Notes: a model not told the origin generated them from the letters alone. A DNA stretch of 64,000 bases from Coprinus comatus (GCA_034638255.1 JAWPGT010000093.1:16171-80170), one strand, 5' to 3'. Positions 40,153-51,365 are shown, counted from the stretch's first letter. Numbers and translations: made by a program.

Positions 40153-43100
40153 GGTGCTTGGCGGGATTCCCGTGGAGCTGCTTCTGCTTCTCGTGCCGCT
40201 TCTACCGGCATTAAAAACTACAAGGGTGCAAAGCCCTATTCTAAACCCCAAGGAGGCGCTCCACAGCAGCCCCAACAACAACAACAGAAAGCTTCTGGTT
40301 CTAATCAGAACCAAAACCAGAACTCCGGTTCTGGCGGCAATGCATCTGGGGGGGATAAGGATAAAAAGAAGAAGCATCGACGCGGAAAACGTGGTGGCAA
40401 CAAGGCCAACAAAGCTGATGGTGATGAAGATGGTAATGTCGACATGATATTGTCCCCCGCTGTTCTGGAGTCTTTCACGGCTCCCACTAACAAAAAATCA
40501 ACTACTCGTTCTCTCGTCGAGAGGATGAAGACTACTGATCCCCGCCTCAGGGCAGTGGCCTTGAAAAAGGCTGCAGATGAAGTCGTGGTTCACGGTGTTG
40601 AGCCTCCCGCTCCTCGTGCTACTCTTCTTCCCCCTGCTGGTCACCTGGTCGGTCGTACCTGGTATCAGAAAAAGAAGACAGAGGTCTTCGAGAAAATGGG
40701 TGCTCGCCTTGGCTTCGGCCTGGTTGAACCCTGTCCTCCATCACCTCCACTATCGCTTGATGCGATGGTGTCACATATCCTTCCTGAAGAGGAAGTTGAT
40801 TTGTCTTCGGTTTCTACACCTGGGTCCCCCACATGCAGATCTGAGTCTCCTTCATATGTCCCTCCTACCGATGTCCCCGAAGCGATCTCCGAGGCTGATG
40901 CCTACATGAATGATCCGGACTATGAGGCTGATAGTGATTACGAGGTCGATGATGGTTGGTACAATGAGTACATTCCTTTCTTCTCTCAAGAATTCTTCTT
41001 AACTAAATGGAACTTACAGAGATGCCCCAGCCCAACAAGGTTGGGGAGACGAACCAATCGCTCCATCAGACCCCATGTTCTAGAGCGCCTTAATGGACTG
41101 CCGGACTATTGTCGGACTATTGCCAGTTCTCTGTTATCATCTACTACTACTGTTTGTACTCCCGTTTACGTTTCGAATATGACCACTTCTCCTGTTTCTA
41201 CTTGTGATCGTTTTGTCTTACCGACGAAATACTTAAAAGATCCTAAGAATAGTGATGAATCATCGATCAAACATCTTGATGATTGTCTTTGCAACTTCTG
41301 TGAAGATAAGGATAAACCTAATTATGCTAGAGAGTCTGCTATTTGGCTCCTCGATTCAGGCGCTAGCTTTGATTGCACACTGCATATAGCTGACTTTATC
41401 GAGTTAGAGGAAGGAGAATTTGGTGGCATTAGAGATGCCAGCAATAAACTCATAACCATAAAAGGTCGTGGGAAAATTCTCTTTCAGCACAATGTAGACG
41501 GAGTTGTTAGAACGACTCCACTATACCCGGTCTATTATCTAGAGTCTCTCTCCACTAGAATCATTTCACCTGGCGCCTTATGGCTGCAAGGAATGAGGAG
41601 TGAGTCTAATTTAAAGCGAACCAATATTTATCGTTCAAATGGAAAGATATTTATGCATGCATCACGCATCCCAGTGTTCAAAGTTTTAGAAGATGCCCTC
41701 CATCATGTTCACACTAGGATGGTGCGTCACTATACTGCAAACCAGGTGCTATCATATTGCGCATCGAAGCTTTCTGTTTATGATCTTTGGCACCGTCGAT
41801 TGGCGCATCCTGGAAAGGAAGTATTGCGACAACTCCCAAAACACTCAGAAAAAGTACCTGAGTTTGATATTCCTATCTCCGGTCAAGTTTGTGATGGTTG
41901 TGCTCGAGGCAAAATGTCCGATGACGCACATCGTCCTTCTTCGACACGAGCGAAGTCATTTTTAGAATTGATCCACAGTGATCTTCTAGAATTCCCCGTT
42001 GCCTTGTACCACAAGTACAAGTGGGCAATGACGTTCTATGACGACTATTCTAGCCACGCCTGGATCCTCCTTTTGAAAGCCAAATCTGATGCCTTGATGG
42101 CACTTGAAAGATTCTGTGCTTTTGAGGAAAAACAATTCGGTAACACGATTAAGCGTATCCGGACCGACAATGGCGGAGAGTATGTCTCTAAGAAATTTGA
42201 GGAATTCCTTCACTCAAAAGGGATAGTTCACGAGACGTCTGCACCACATATACACCAGCAGAATGGTAGAGCAGAAAGACTGAACTGCACACTTCAGGAA
42301 AAGGCGCAGGCCATGCGACTTACTGCATGCTTACCAGATTCTTGGTGGGAATTTGCCCTTAACACGGCAGTTCATTGTTATAATCGAACTCCCATCAAAC
42401 ATCTTGAATGGAAAACTCCCATCGAAATGGTAATCAGGAAAAAGCCAGATTTATCTGAGCTTCACATGTTTGGCTGTGCAGCCTACGTTTTCATTCCAAA
42501 GGAATCAAGGGATGACAAATTATCTCCCAGATCTGAATTAATGATCTTCCTTGGTTATGCTGGTGCAAACTTTACGTTCATGCGACACCAGAAAGGAAAT
42601 GTTATTTATACTGCGAAAACAGCTATTTTCGACGAGGGCTGGTATCCCAAATGCAAGCCGGATCACAAAAAAATTAAGGACTCCGGTTCTACAAAAAACC
42701 CCAAAATAAATCCTCCTCCTCCGGCGTCTGATGAAGATGACGAGGATCTTACACCTGATCTTTATCCTGATGATCCTATGGACACATCTCGACAAGACGA
42801 CAGTGATAGAACACCGCTACCGCCTAGACCGCAAGGTCCGATCCCCGGACCATCTACTTCTCAAAAACCTCCTGTTCCCGGTCCGAGTAAACCTGCTCCC
42901 AGGAAACCAACAGTCGAGGAAGTATCTGATGAAGATGATGATGACGCGTTATCATATGCTGATCCAGGATCACCGATTCGTCAACCTAGTCCGAGCCCTG
43001 CTCCTAGGACTGACTCCACCCGTCCCATTTCTCCATCACCTGAACGACCTGAACATCAAACTAGACCTGTTGAACCTTTACCTCGCTGTTCTGGCAGAGA

Positions 43101-45072
43101 AAAGTTTGTTCCGTTTAGAGAAGGTAACGTTTATGGGGAGAGAACACATCCATCTGAAATCCTACGAGATTACAATCACAATGAACCTCTACCACCCCAG
43201 GGGAGAGTTCGTCTCCGTGGACATGATTTTAGAATCCGCAATCAACAAGATCGCCCAAAAGTAGATCCACGTCCCATTTCGCCTGAGGAAGTCCAAGAAC
43301 GTCGCGATGAAATACGCAGACAACACGAGGATGCTTCACGGCAATATGCGAGGGAACAACATCCTGATGCAATGGAAGAAGACGAAGATTGTAAGATTCA
43401 ACGGATAACTAAGGAAGGGGGGTTAGAATTGATGAACTTTTTATTGGGCAAGGCAAGTTCCGCTACAGTTCCTGAGCAATTCCGTGATCTTGTAAAATTG
43501 AATCTGGAGGAACGTAAACACTGGCACAATGCTTGTCTCGAAGAACTAGCTGCACTTAAAAAGCAACAAGTTTACGAGTTGGTGAAACTTCCGGAAGGAA
43601 GAAGAACCGTAAAAAATAGATGGGTCTTTAATGAAAAGAGTGACAGTCGCAAACGAGCTAGACTAGTTGCTAAAGGATTTTCTCAAATCGAGGGCATCGA
43701 TTTTGACGAACTATTCTCTCCAGTAGTAAGATATGAGTCCGCTCAAATCCTGCTCGGGTTAGCCGCCCTTGAAGACTGGGACATTGAGTCTGTCGATGTA
43801 AAGACAGCATATCTCTATGGCAAATTGGATGAGGAAATCTACATGGATCAACCCGAAGGTTTTAAACTTAAGGGTAAAGAACACATGGTGTGGAGGTTAC
43901 GACGTGCATTGTACGGCCTTAAACAAGCCGGCTTGGCCTGGTGGAAGGAGATGGCATCTTCCATGAACCAACTAGGCTTCAAGCGATGTGAATCCGATGC
44001 CGGTATTTATATATATCGTCGAAAAGATGGCAAGTTTGTCATTGCTGTCGTGTACGTTGACGACGTACTTTTTATGGGAAATGACTCCGCCCTACTTAAA
44101 AAGCTTAAAGGAGAGTTCATGAAAAAGTGGGAATGCCGCGACCTTGGAGAAGTCAAAGAATTTCTCGGTATGCGCATCAGGAGAGATCGGGCTAATCGAA
44201 AGATCTACCTCGATCAATGTGCTTATTTAGAGACAATCCTGGAAAGGTTTAAAGTCACTGGCTCAGACCGTGACACCAAGCCGGCGCGAACTCCGCTGCC
44301 AGAAGGGTACTATCCAGTTCCGAACGACAAGCCGATCAACTCCTCCATCCGTTCTAGGTACCAACAGGTGATCGGATCACTGTTGTACATTGCTATTGGC
44401 ACGCGTCCGGACATTTCATTCGCTGTGACTAAGCTAAGTCAACATTCTCATAACCCTACGGAAGAACACTTGCGTAGAGCTCTCTACATTTGCAGATACC
44501 TCTTAGCGACTCGAGAATATCGAATGACGCTTAATGGTGCTGGTAATGAGGGCTTCATTGCATACAGCGATTCTGATTGGGCTAGTGATCCTTCTACTCG
44601 AAGATCCCAAACTGGTTATCTGTCCACTGTTGCATCCTGTCCAGTAGCCTGGGTCAGTCGATCACAGAAGACTATCGCGTTATCGTCCACAGAGGCTGAG
44701 TACATGGCTATTTCCGATTGTAGTCGACAGTCCATCTGGATCAGAAGCCTAATGACTGAACTTGGTTTACACACAAATGAACCAATGGATATTTGTGGAG
44801 ACAATATGGGCTCTCTCTTTATCGCGCAAAACCCTGCTGTCGAAAAGAGATCAAAACACATAGATATCATTTTCCACTTCATTCGTCAAGTAATTGATGA
44901 AAAGAAGGTTCAGCTCTATTTCATCCCAGGCACTGAGAACCCTGCTGATCTTCTCACGAAGAATCTAGGACGCGTGAAGTTTGAATACTTCCGTGATAAC
45001 TATTACGGGTTGGAGTTTTCTAATCCCACATATAGCACTGCCAAGCGCTCAAATAATATGGTCCCAACATAA
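40153..45072 (+). CDS. Gag C-terminus and Pol of copia element 2
   Basis: Continuous 1639-codon frame without stops, running out of the insertion end. Order: gag tail (Gln/Lys/Arg-rich), aspartic protease (WLLDSGASFDCT, near residue 400), GAG-pre-integrase zinc region (HRRLAHPGK...CDGCARGK), integrase core (HSDLLEF, YDDYSSHAW, RTDNGGEYVS, QQNGRAERLN), a Pro-rich linker, RT (VDVKTAYLYG, VVYVDDVLFMGND near residue 1300) and RNase H (YSDSDWASD, SSTEAEYMA, RSKHIDIIFHFIR, ADLLTKNLG). Domain order PR-IN-RT-RH is Ty1/copia. Catalytic residues look intact, so the family was recently active although this copy has no usable 5' gag. Confidence 0.9.
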   Translation, partial: GAWRDSRGAASASRAASTGIKNYKGAKPYSKPQGGAPQQPQQQQQKASGSNQNQNQNSGSGGNASGGDKDKKKKHRRGKRGGNKANKADGDEDGNVDMILSPAVLESFTAPTNKKSTTRSLVERMKTTDPRLRAVALKKAADEVVVHGVEPPAPRATLLPPAGHLVGRTWYQKKKTEVFEKMGARLGFGLVEPCPPSPPLSLDAMVSHILPEEEVDLSSVSTPGSPTCRSESPSYVPPTDVPEAISEADAYMNDPDYEADSDYEVDDGWYNEYIPFFSQEFFLTKWNLQRCPSPTRLGRRTNRSIRPHVLERLNGLPDYCRTIASSLLSSTTTVCTPVYVSNMTTSPVSTCDRFVLPTKYLKDPKNSDESSIKHLDDCLCNFCEDKDKPNYARESAIWLLDSGASFDCTLHIADFIELEEGEFGGIRDASNKLITIKGRGKILFQHNVDGVVRTTPLYPVYYLESLSTRIISPGALWLQGMRSESNLKRTNIYRSNGKIFMHASRIPVFKVLEDALHHVHTRMVRHYTANQVLSYCASKLSVYDLWHRRLAHPGKEVLRQLPKHSEKVPEFDIPISGQVCDGCARGKMSDDAHRPSSTRAKSFLELIHSDLLEFPVALYHKYKWAMTFYDDYSSHAWILLLKAKSDALMALERFCAFEEKQFGNTIKRIRTDNGGEYVSKKFEEFLHSKGIVHETSAPHIHQQNGRAERLNCTLQEKAQAMRLTACLPDSWWEFALNTAVHCYNRTPIKHLEWKTPIEMVIRKKPDLSELHMFGCAAYVFIPKESRDDKLSPRSELMIFLGYAGANFTFMRHQKGNVIYTAKTAIFDEGWYPKCKPDHKKIKDSGSTKNPKINPPPPASDEDDEDLTPDLYPDDPMDTSRQDDSDRTPLPPRPQGPIPGPSTSQKPPVPGPSKPAPRKPTVEEVSDEDDDDALSYADPGSPIRQPSPSPAPRTDSTRPISPSPERPEHQTRPVEPLPRCSGREKFVPFREGNVYGERTHPSEILRDYNHNEPLPPQGRVRLRGHDFRIRNQQDRPKVDPRPISPEEVQERRDEIRRQHEDASRQYAREQHPDAMEEDEDCKIQRITKEGGLELMNFLLGKASSATVPEQFRDLVKLNLEERKHWHNACLEELAALKKQQVYELVKLPEGRRTVKNRWVFNEKSDSRKRARLVAKGFSQIEGIDFDELFSPVVRYESAQILLGLAALEDWDIESVDVKTAYLYGKLDEEIYMDQPEGFKLKGKEHMVWRLRRALYGLKQAGLAWWKEMASSMNQLGFKRCESDAGIYIYRRKDGKFVIAVVYVDDVLFMGNDSALLKKLKGEFMKKWECRDLGEVKEFLGMRIRRDRANRKIYLDQCAYLETILERFKVTGSDRDTKPARTPLPEGYYPVPNDKPINSSIRSRYQQVIGSLLYIAIGTRPDISFAVTKLSQHSHNPTEEHLRRALYICRYLLATREYRMTLNGAGNEGFIAYSDSDWASDPSTRRSQTGYLSTVASCPVAWVSRSQKTIALSSTEAEYMAISDCSRQSIWIRSLMTELGLHTNEPMDICGDNMGSLFIAQNPAVEKRSKHIDIIFHFIRQVIDEKKVQLYFIPGTENPADLLTKNLGRVKFEYFRDNYYGLEFSNPTYSTAKRSNNMVPT

Positions 45073-45092
45073 GGCGCTTCATAGCTGCCATG

Positions 45093-45473
45093 TGTTGGAA
45101 AATACCGACTATTATTAGATAGTCACATAACATTTTCATTCCGTTTCACTTTAATCGTTTCATACTCGCTTTGCATTATAAGGCAGCTCCTATTGGTTGT
45201 AGTTAGTGTTTCACCTATGTGTTTCAACTCCTGTTTAGACTCCTGTTTCATGTATAATTAGTTACATGTAGTTGACACCTGACTCCTTATTGTCGTAGCA
45301 CGGACCAGCAGTATTTAGTATAAGTAGTTTACATTCGCTCCTGTATTCTCCAGTTCTCGAACTACCAAGTTCTCTTTCTACTCTGTTCTCTCCAACAGCA
45401 AAACATACTATCTACCACTCTGTGCGTATACTTAAACTATAAATGTCTTCGTGTATACGCGTTGCTTTCAACA
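45093..45473 (+). repeat. LTR-B, 5' of element 3
   Basis: 381 bp, TGTTGGAAAATACC...CTTTCAACA, followed by PBS GGTTATGGGCCC at 45474-45485. Confidence 0.85.
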
Positions 45474-46756
45474 GGTTATGGGCCCCGACTAGCCAGTATG
45501 GTTCCATGAGTTCGACGAGACACCTAGCTTCTCAGCTGGTTAAGTCATCTCGCTCTAGGAAACGTGTGGTTCACGTCGACCAACCTGGAGAGACTGAGTC
45601 CTGTTCCAGGCCCTCAGAGATTTCGTCTCTCCCTCTCTGGTGTGATGCTTGCTCCATACTACTGTACTCGGTTAGACGGAAAGCTCGCAGATCTGTTGCT
45701 GGCGCACGTAAATGCGACTTACAACATGAGGCTAATACGTGTTTTGTTGTAGATTCATATCTCCAATCACTCATCATGACAGCTATTATCCCTACCCTTC
45801 CAATCCTGAAAGGCTCTGCCGATTACCCCATGTGGTCAATGAAGCTGCTCAACTGTGCTAACATGATCATTTTGGATGGTTATTCAGTTGGACAAATCAT
45901 CCTAGATGTCATTGCTCCCAAAGAGCATGATGTGACATACACTGTGGCCGCTGTTCCAGCGTCAGATGGTGTTGCAGCGCAAGCTGCTTACACTACAGTT
46001 AACCAGGAAGTAATTCCTGGTGAACAAGCCAAGTTCGATACGGCTGAGGCATTCGCCCTAGGATTGATTAACTCCAAGATCTCCGATGAGATGCTGAATC
46101 ACGGCATCCTTCAGTCTGATTTGTTGTGGAATCATCTGAAGACTACATATGGTACCTTCAACGCAGGAACTGCTTTTGAGATCTGGGCGAAAGCGGACGG
46201 CTTTAGACTTTCTGGATCTGCGGATCCATCAGCCGAGATCGCTCAATTCTCCTCGTATTTCACTCGTCTAGAGACAGCAACTCCTCCCATCCGCGTTCCC
46301 GGATTACTCCGTGCACTTATGCTGTTGACTCGTATTCCAAACCAATGGAATGCGACTCGAGCTTCCCTTCTCGTTCGATACAGAAGCTCTGAGTTCTCCA
46401 AACTCACAGTCCAGATAGTTGCCGAGGCTATCCAATCCACCTGGCTTGACTCTCGTGGTCAAGCTAACGCTTTATGTTCTCAAGGTGTCAAGGGCTTTAA
46501 AGGCCCGAGACAATACAACCAAAACCAAAACCAGAACCAAGGTCAAGGTTCGCGCCCGCAAGGGCAGCAACCTCAACCTCAACAATCTGGCAGCGGTTCC
46601 GGTTCCGGTCAGACCCAACAGGGTGGATCCGGTGAGGACAAGAAGAAGAAGCGGTCTCGTGGGAAACGAGGTGGTAAGAATGCCAAGTCAGCTGATGTGA
46701 CCACTAATGCCTCTACTACTGGGGCGGATACATCAGCTCTAACATCGTCATGTTGA
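45443..46756 (+). CDS. Gag of copia element 3
   Basis: 437-aa ORF whose ATG lies 31 nt before the LTR end, as in elements 1 and 2, with translated PBS (AFNRLWAP). Core: FDTAEAFALGLINSKISDEM, LWNHLKTTYGTFNAG, LRALMLLTRIPNQWNATRA. The tail has NQNQNQ and GSGSGQ runs and KKKKRSRGKRGG. Ends at TGA 46754-46756; the gag-pol continuation (NIVMLNSFASP) lies in another frame. Confidence 0.75.
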   Translation: MSSCIRVAFNRLWAPTSQYGSMSSTRHLASQLVKSSRSRKRVVHVDQPGETESCSRPSEISSLPLWCDACSILLYSVRRKARRSVAGARKCDLQHEANTCFVVDSYLQSLIMTAIIPTLPILKGSADYPMWSMKLLNCANMIILDGYSVGQIILDVIAPKEHDVTYTVAAVPASDGVAAQAAYTTVNQEVIPGEQAKFDTAEAFALGLINSKISDEMLNHGILQSDLLWNHLKTTYGTFNAGTAFEIWAKADGFRLSGSADPSAEIAQFSSYFTRLETATPPIRVPGLLRALMLLTRIPNQWNATRASLLVRYRSSEFSKLTVQIVAEAIQSTWLDSRGQANALCSQGVKGFKGPRQYNQNQNQNQGQGSRPQGQQPQPQQSGSGSGSGQTQQGGSGEDKKKKRSRGKRGGKNAKSADVTTNASTTGADTSALTSSC

Positions 46757-49700
46757 ATTCATTCGCTTCTCCTGCTGCTACCGTTATTGATCAACCCTTT
46801 AAATCTACTCGTGCTTTTATAGAAGAAATTCGTGAGTCCACTCCCGAGAAAGTAGTTGAGCGTAAAGCCCCTACTGTGGTTCCCAACCAACTCGTGGGGA
46901 GGACCTGATTGCAACGGACCAAGGCCCGGGTGATCAAATCCTACGAACGTCGTCTTGGTATGGAGCCTACCCCCCCCTGCCTTGCCTTCGCTTGATGGAC
47001 TCGTTCTTACCTCCCGTCCTGCCTGTGAGCCCAGTCCTCCGCATTCGGTCGTCTCTATTGACGAAAACGATGATATCCACATGCGTCCCCCGTGTGACCA
47101 GGTGTCTGCTCAGGCATCTGTCTCTGCTCTTGATGAGCAACGTGAACAGATCATGGGATCTCCTTCTACCTGCTACGATACCAATGACGGGGAATACAAG
47201 TACATAGAATCTTTGATCAAAGATTCATCTCTTTCTGATGTGTGCTCTGTACAGCGTGGACCCCGAAGCTTCTCGCTTCTGGGGTGTTCCAGAAAATTCC
47301 TCCACTCCGGGTTCTCCCGACTCTCACTTCTAAGCTCGAGAGCTGTTGATGGACTATCGAGATCGTTTGATGGGACTACTAGGACTATTCGGACTACCAT
47401 TTGTAATCCTCCACTGCTAGATACTGAGATTTGTACTTTTCCTGTCACAAAATTTACCGCACATTATGATTTCCCTATTTCTATCCCGATGAAGTACTTA
47501 AAACCTACTGCTTTGATCTCTGGATATGGAAGAGATGACCATACTAAATTCTTTGAGCATTGTCAATGCAGCAATTGCAAAAACCACATAATACTGGTAT
47601 AGCAATCTGGATGCTCGACTCTGGCGCTAGTTATCATTTTACTGGTAACATTGGCGACTTCGTTGACGTCGAGAAGGGTGATTACGGCACAGTGCAAACT
47701 GCTAACAGTCACACCACCATCAAAGCACGTGGCCGTGTAATCATCCAGCATGAATTGGCTGGTGTACAAACCATCACGTCATTATACCCGGTATTTTACA
47801 TAGAGGGATTGAATGGAAGACTTATGTCACCAGGACCCTTCTATCTTGATGGCTTAAGGCTTGAGGCTGATGTGACAGGATCTCGAATCCTACGGCCTGA
47901 TGGCTCCCTCTACATGGAGGCTACTCAGCGGGTAAAGGGTGATGGAATTCATATGGTTCATTCTTGAATCATATTGGACAGTGACGTCCGTTCCCTAACT
48001 TTACCTGGAGTCCATTCGCTTTATGATCTCTGGCATAATCGACTTGGACATCCTTCGAAGCAAGTGCTCAGGAAGTTCAAGGAACACACGATTAATTTTC
48101 CAAACGTCGATATTCCAAAACGGTCAAGGACATGTGACGGTTGCGCTCATGGCAAGCTGCAAGAAAAGGCTCACCCCCCGTCATTGTCCAGAGCTACCGA
48201 ACTATTCGAGTTGGTCCACTCAGACCTTCTTGAGTTTCCCACATTATCATATCACCGTGCGAAGTGGATCATCATGTTCTTAGATGACTACTCCGGTTAC
48301 ACCTATATTCGATTTTTGAGACAGAAATCCGATGTCTTTGCGACATTTCAGGAATTCTTGGCCAAGATTGAAACCCAACATGGGAAAAAGGTTAAACGAG
48401 TTCGCACTGATAATGGGGGGGAATATATTTCGGACAAGTTGAAAAACTTGTTTAGCTTAGCCGGTATTGTTCACGAGAATACTGCTCCTCATATTCATGA
48501 GCAGAACGGACGTGCTGAACGCTTGAATTGTACGATTCACGAGAAGTCTGAAGCCATGCGACTTCATGCATGCTGTCCGGAGAATTGGTGGGAATTTGCT
48601 GTGGAAACGGCAATTCATATCTATAATAGAACACCAATGAAACGTCTCGAGTATCGAACGCCTTTTGAATTATTAAATGGAACTAAACCTAATGTAAACG
48701 GTTTACATGTGTTCGGGTGTGGAGCTTACGTGTACCTGCCGCCTGCTGTGCGCAAAAATAAACTCGCAGCCAAGTCGGAGACTATGATCTTTTTGGGTTA
48801 TGATGGTCGTAACTTAAAGTTCATGCGTCACCAAAAAGCGAACGTTATTTATATAGCACACACAGCAATCTTCGAAGAAGAATGGTTCCCTAGATGTGAA
48901 TCATCTGCCACTGATCAACGTAGAGATCTACGAACCCCACCCACAAATCCTCCTGATGACCTCTTTGATGGAATGTCAGATGATGGATCAGATTCAGATT
49001 ATTTCAACTTCCCAGCAGATCCCCCTGCTGTTCCTCCGAAGACACCGAGTAATCCTACTTGACCTTCAGATCCGCCTGCACCAGCTCGCGATCCCTCTAT
49101 CCCTCCTCCTCCAACTCCTCCTGCTAAATCTCCCTCCAGACGACCAAAAGTCGAAACAGAGGATGAAGATGACGCGTTGAGTTATGCGAGTGAGGATTCC
49201 CTTGATCATCACGACTGTGGTGATCACAATCACAATCATAGAGATCATTATTATCCGCCTGGGATTCCAGGAAGTTCTCAACCTGAACGAGCACAGCGAC
49301 CCTTACCGCAACGTGCTCAAGAAGGTCCTACTTCCGAACCGCGCCGTTCTGGCCGCGAACGTAAAATCCCGGAAAAACCCGATAATGCTTACAGACATAA
49401 GCATCCGTCTGAAATTCTCCGTGATTATGATACTATTTCTCTGGAAGAACCTGGTCCATCAAACCGGTTCAAGATGCCTCATGGCAAACCTCAGAATCTG
49501 TCTGACGAAGAAGCTCGCCAACGGCTTGAGCAATATGGTGAAAACTATAAACGTTGGATGGAGAGTCAAGGGGAGCGCAATCATGCTGCACCTCCTGAAG
49601 ATGAGGATGAAGCTATGACACGGCTTTCCAGGGAAGGGGGGTTAGAATGGATTAATGTGTTGCTCACGAAAGCCAAAATTGCGCATAGTAATGCTGCAAA

Positions 49701-50760
49701 AATCCCTGTTCAATTCCGTGATCTTGGTAAACTTGATCCAGAAGAAAGACAAAGATGGCTAGAAGCATGCAAAGAAGAGTTGACAGCGCTTAAGAAGCGC
49801 AAGGTATACGAAATTGTGGATCTCCCTAAGGGGAGGAAAGCTATTCAGAACCGATGGGTCTTCAATGTCAAAGGAGATGGCCGGAAACGTGCTTGTCTCG
49901 TGGCAAAAGGATTTTCTCAGGTCGAAGGTATCGACTTTGATGAACTCTTTTCTCCAGTCGTACGCTATGAGTCCACTCGTATCCTTCTTGGCTTAGCAGC
50001 TTTGAATGATTGTATTGAGGCTGTCAATGTAAAGACAGCGTACTTATACGGAAAGCTGGATGAGGAAATCTACATGAAACAACCTGAAGGTTTCATCCAG
50101 GAAGGGAAGGAGAATAAAGTCTGGAGGTTACGTCGCGCATTGTACGGCCTTAAACAAGCTGGATTAGCCTGGTGGAAGGAAATGGCAACTTCCATGAAAG
50201 ACCTGGGCTTTGATCGATGTGAATCCGATGCAGGCGTATATATCTACCGAGACAAGAAAACTGGCAAGATCTGCATTGCGGTTGTCTATGTCGATGATGT
50301 ACTATTCATGGGAAATGACTCCGCCCTACTTAAAAAGTTAAAAGGGAAGTTCATGAAGCATTGGGAATGCCATGATGCTAGTGAAGTTAAAGAATTTCTA
50401 GGCATGCGCATCTGCTGTGATAGGAAAAATTGAAAAATCTTCTTGGATCAGGCTTCTTACTTACAGAAGATCCTCGAACGGTTTAAGATTGACGGTGCAG
50501 GCAGAGAAACCAAACTGGCGCGAACTCCGCTGCCAGAAGGTTACCATGCCGTTCCAAACACCGGTCCTGTCAATACCATGCTTCGGACACGCTACCAACA
50601 GGTGATTGGATCACTGTTGTACTTGATGATTGGAACTCGCCCAGACATTGGGTTTGCAGTTACTAAATTGAGTCAACATGCCCACAACCCTACTGAGGAG
50701 CATCTCAAACGTGCTCTATACATTTGCCGATACCTTCTCGCAACCAAGGAATATCACAGG
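46757..50760 (+). pseudogene. Pol remains of copia element 3
   Basis: Collinear with element 2: protease WMLDSGASYHFTG, zinc region HNRLGHPSK...CDGCAHGK, integrase HSDLLEF, DDYSGYTY, RTDNGGEYIS, QNGRAERLN, and RT VVYVDDVLFMGND. It is broken by TGA codons at 46906, 47965, 49060 and 50431 plus frame changes before the protease. The RT motif A aspartate is Asn (VNVKTAYLYG, codon AAT at 50026-50028; element 2 has VDVKT). Similarity stops at YLLATKEYH, within RNase H. Confidence 0.85.
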
Positions 50761-51002
50761 TAGCTGACGACCCAAAAGTGGTAACAAATAGGTACCACTA
50801 GTTGTTATAAAAGGGTACCACTAGTTGTTTTAATTGGGTACATACATATGTTCCTTTCATTATACATATGTATGTGCCTTTTATTGTACATATGTCTGTA
50901 TATATATACCCATTATTATTATATGACACATTTTTTCATGATTAATGATGATTTTCTACACCTTTAGTTTTGTCATATGCAAAAAAAAAAAAAAACATAA
51001 GT
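50761..51002. other. Left flank of the KDZ element
   Basis: Contains a duplicated GGGTACCACTAGTTGTT-type motif (about 50793-50833), repeats of CATATGTATGT, and an A15 run near 50982. Probably the transposon terminus. Confidence 0.5.
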
Positions 51003-51365
51003 TGTAGTAGAATTCTGCTAAACCTCCTGTTCTTTAGTAGAATCCTACTAAAGGTATGAGTTCTTTAGTAGATTTCTACTAAAGGTATGAGTTCTTTAGT
51101 AGATTTCTGCTAAACCTACGTGTTCTTTAGTAGAATTCTGCTAAAGAATATGTGTTCTTTAGTAGAATTCTGCTAAAGAATATGTGTTCTTTAGTAGGAT
51201 TCTACTAAACATATGTGTTTTTTAGTAGAATCCTACTAAACATACAACTTCTTTAGTAGATTTCTACTAAACAACACATATGTTTAGTAGAATCCTACTA
51301 AAGAACACATATTCTTTAGCAGAATTCTACTAAACATATAACTTCTTTAGTAGGATTCTTCTAAA
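51003..51365. repeat. Array of twelve 20-bp palindromes, about 31-bp period
   Basis: Consensus TTTAGTAGAATYCTACTAAA, each unit a near-perfect palindrome. Starts: 51003, 51033, 51064, 51095, 51126, 51158, 51190, 51221, 51252, 51283, 51315, 51346, so spacing is 30-32 bp throughout (three helical turns). Linkers are 10-12 bp and variable. The array ends 62 bp before the stop codon of the transposase. A binding array for the transposase or another dimeric protein is the likely role; this is inference. Confidence 0.9.

Larger units (their letters stand above)
37375..45092 (+). mobile_element. Copia element 2, interrupted, 3' LTR missing
   Basis: LTR-A, PBS, 5' gag with a roughly 0.4-kb deletion, a 2.0-kb TIR insertion (38135-40150), then an open gag tail and pol to 45072. 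The next base after a 20-nt tail starts an LTR of the other family (LTR-B), with no polypurine tract or LTR-A. Insertion or recombination of element 3 therefore removed its own 3' LTR. Confidence 0.8.
45093..50760 (+). mobile_element. Copia element 3 (LTR-B family), decayed and truncated
   Basis: LTR-B, PBS and gag, then protease, integrase and RT remains to 50760, where RNase H and the 3' LTR are replaced by the KDZ element. Protein similarity to element 2 is collinear but clearly diverged, and the LTR differs, so it is a sister family. Confidence 0.85.

Noticed and set aside
37375..45473. Reading LTR-A at 37375 and LTR-B at 45093 as the two LTRs of one element
   Set aside because: The two LTRs differ in length and sequence, and LTR-B is followed by its own PBS and gag, so it is the 5' LTR of element 3.
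51003..51365. CRISPR-like array (regular repeats with short linkers)
   Set aside because: Eukaryotic context, repeats are palindromes and linkers are only 10-12 bp, too short for spacers.
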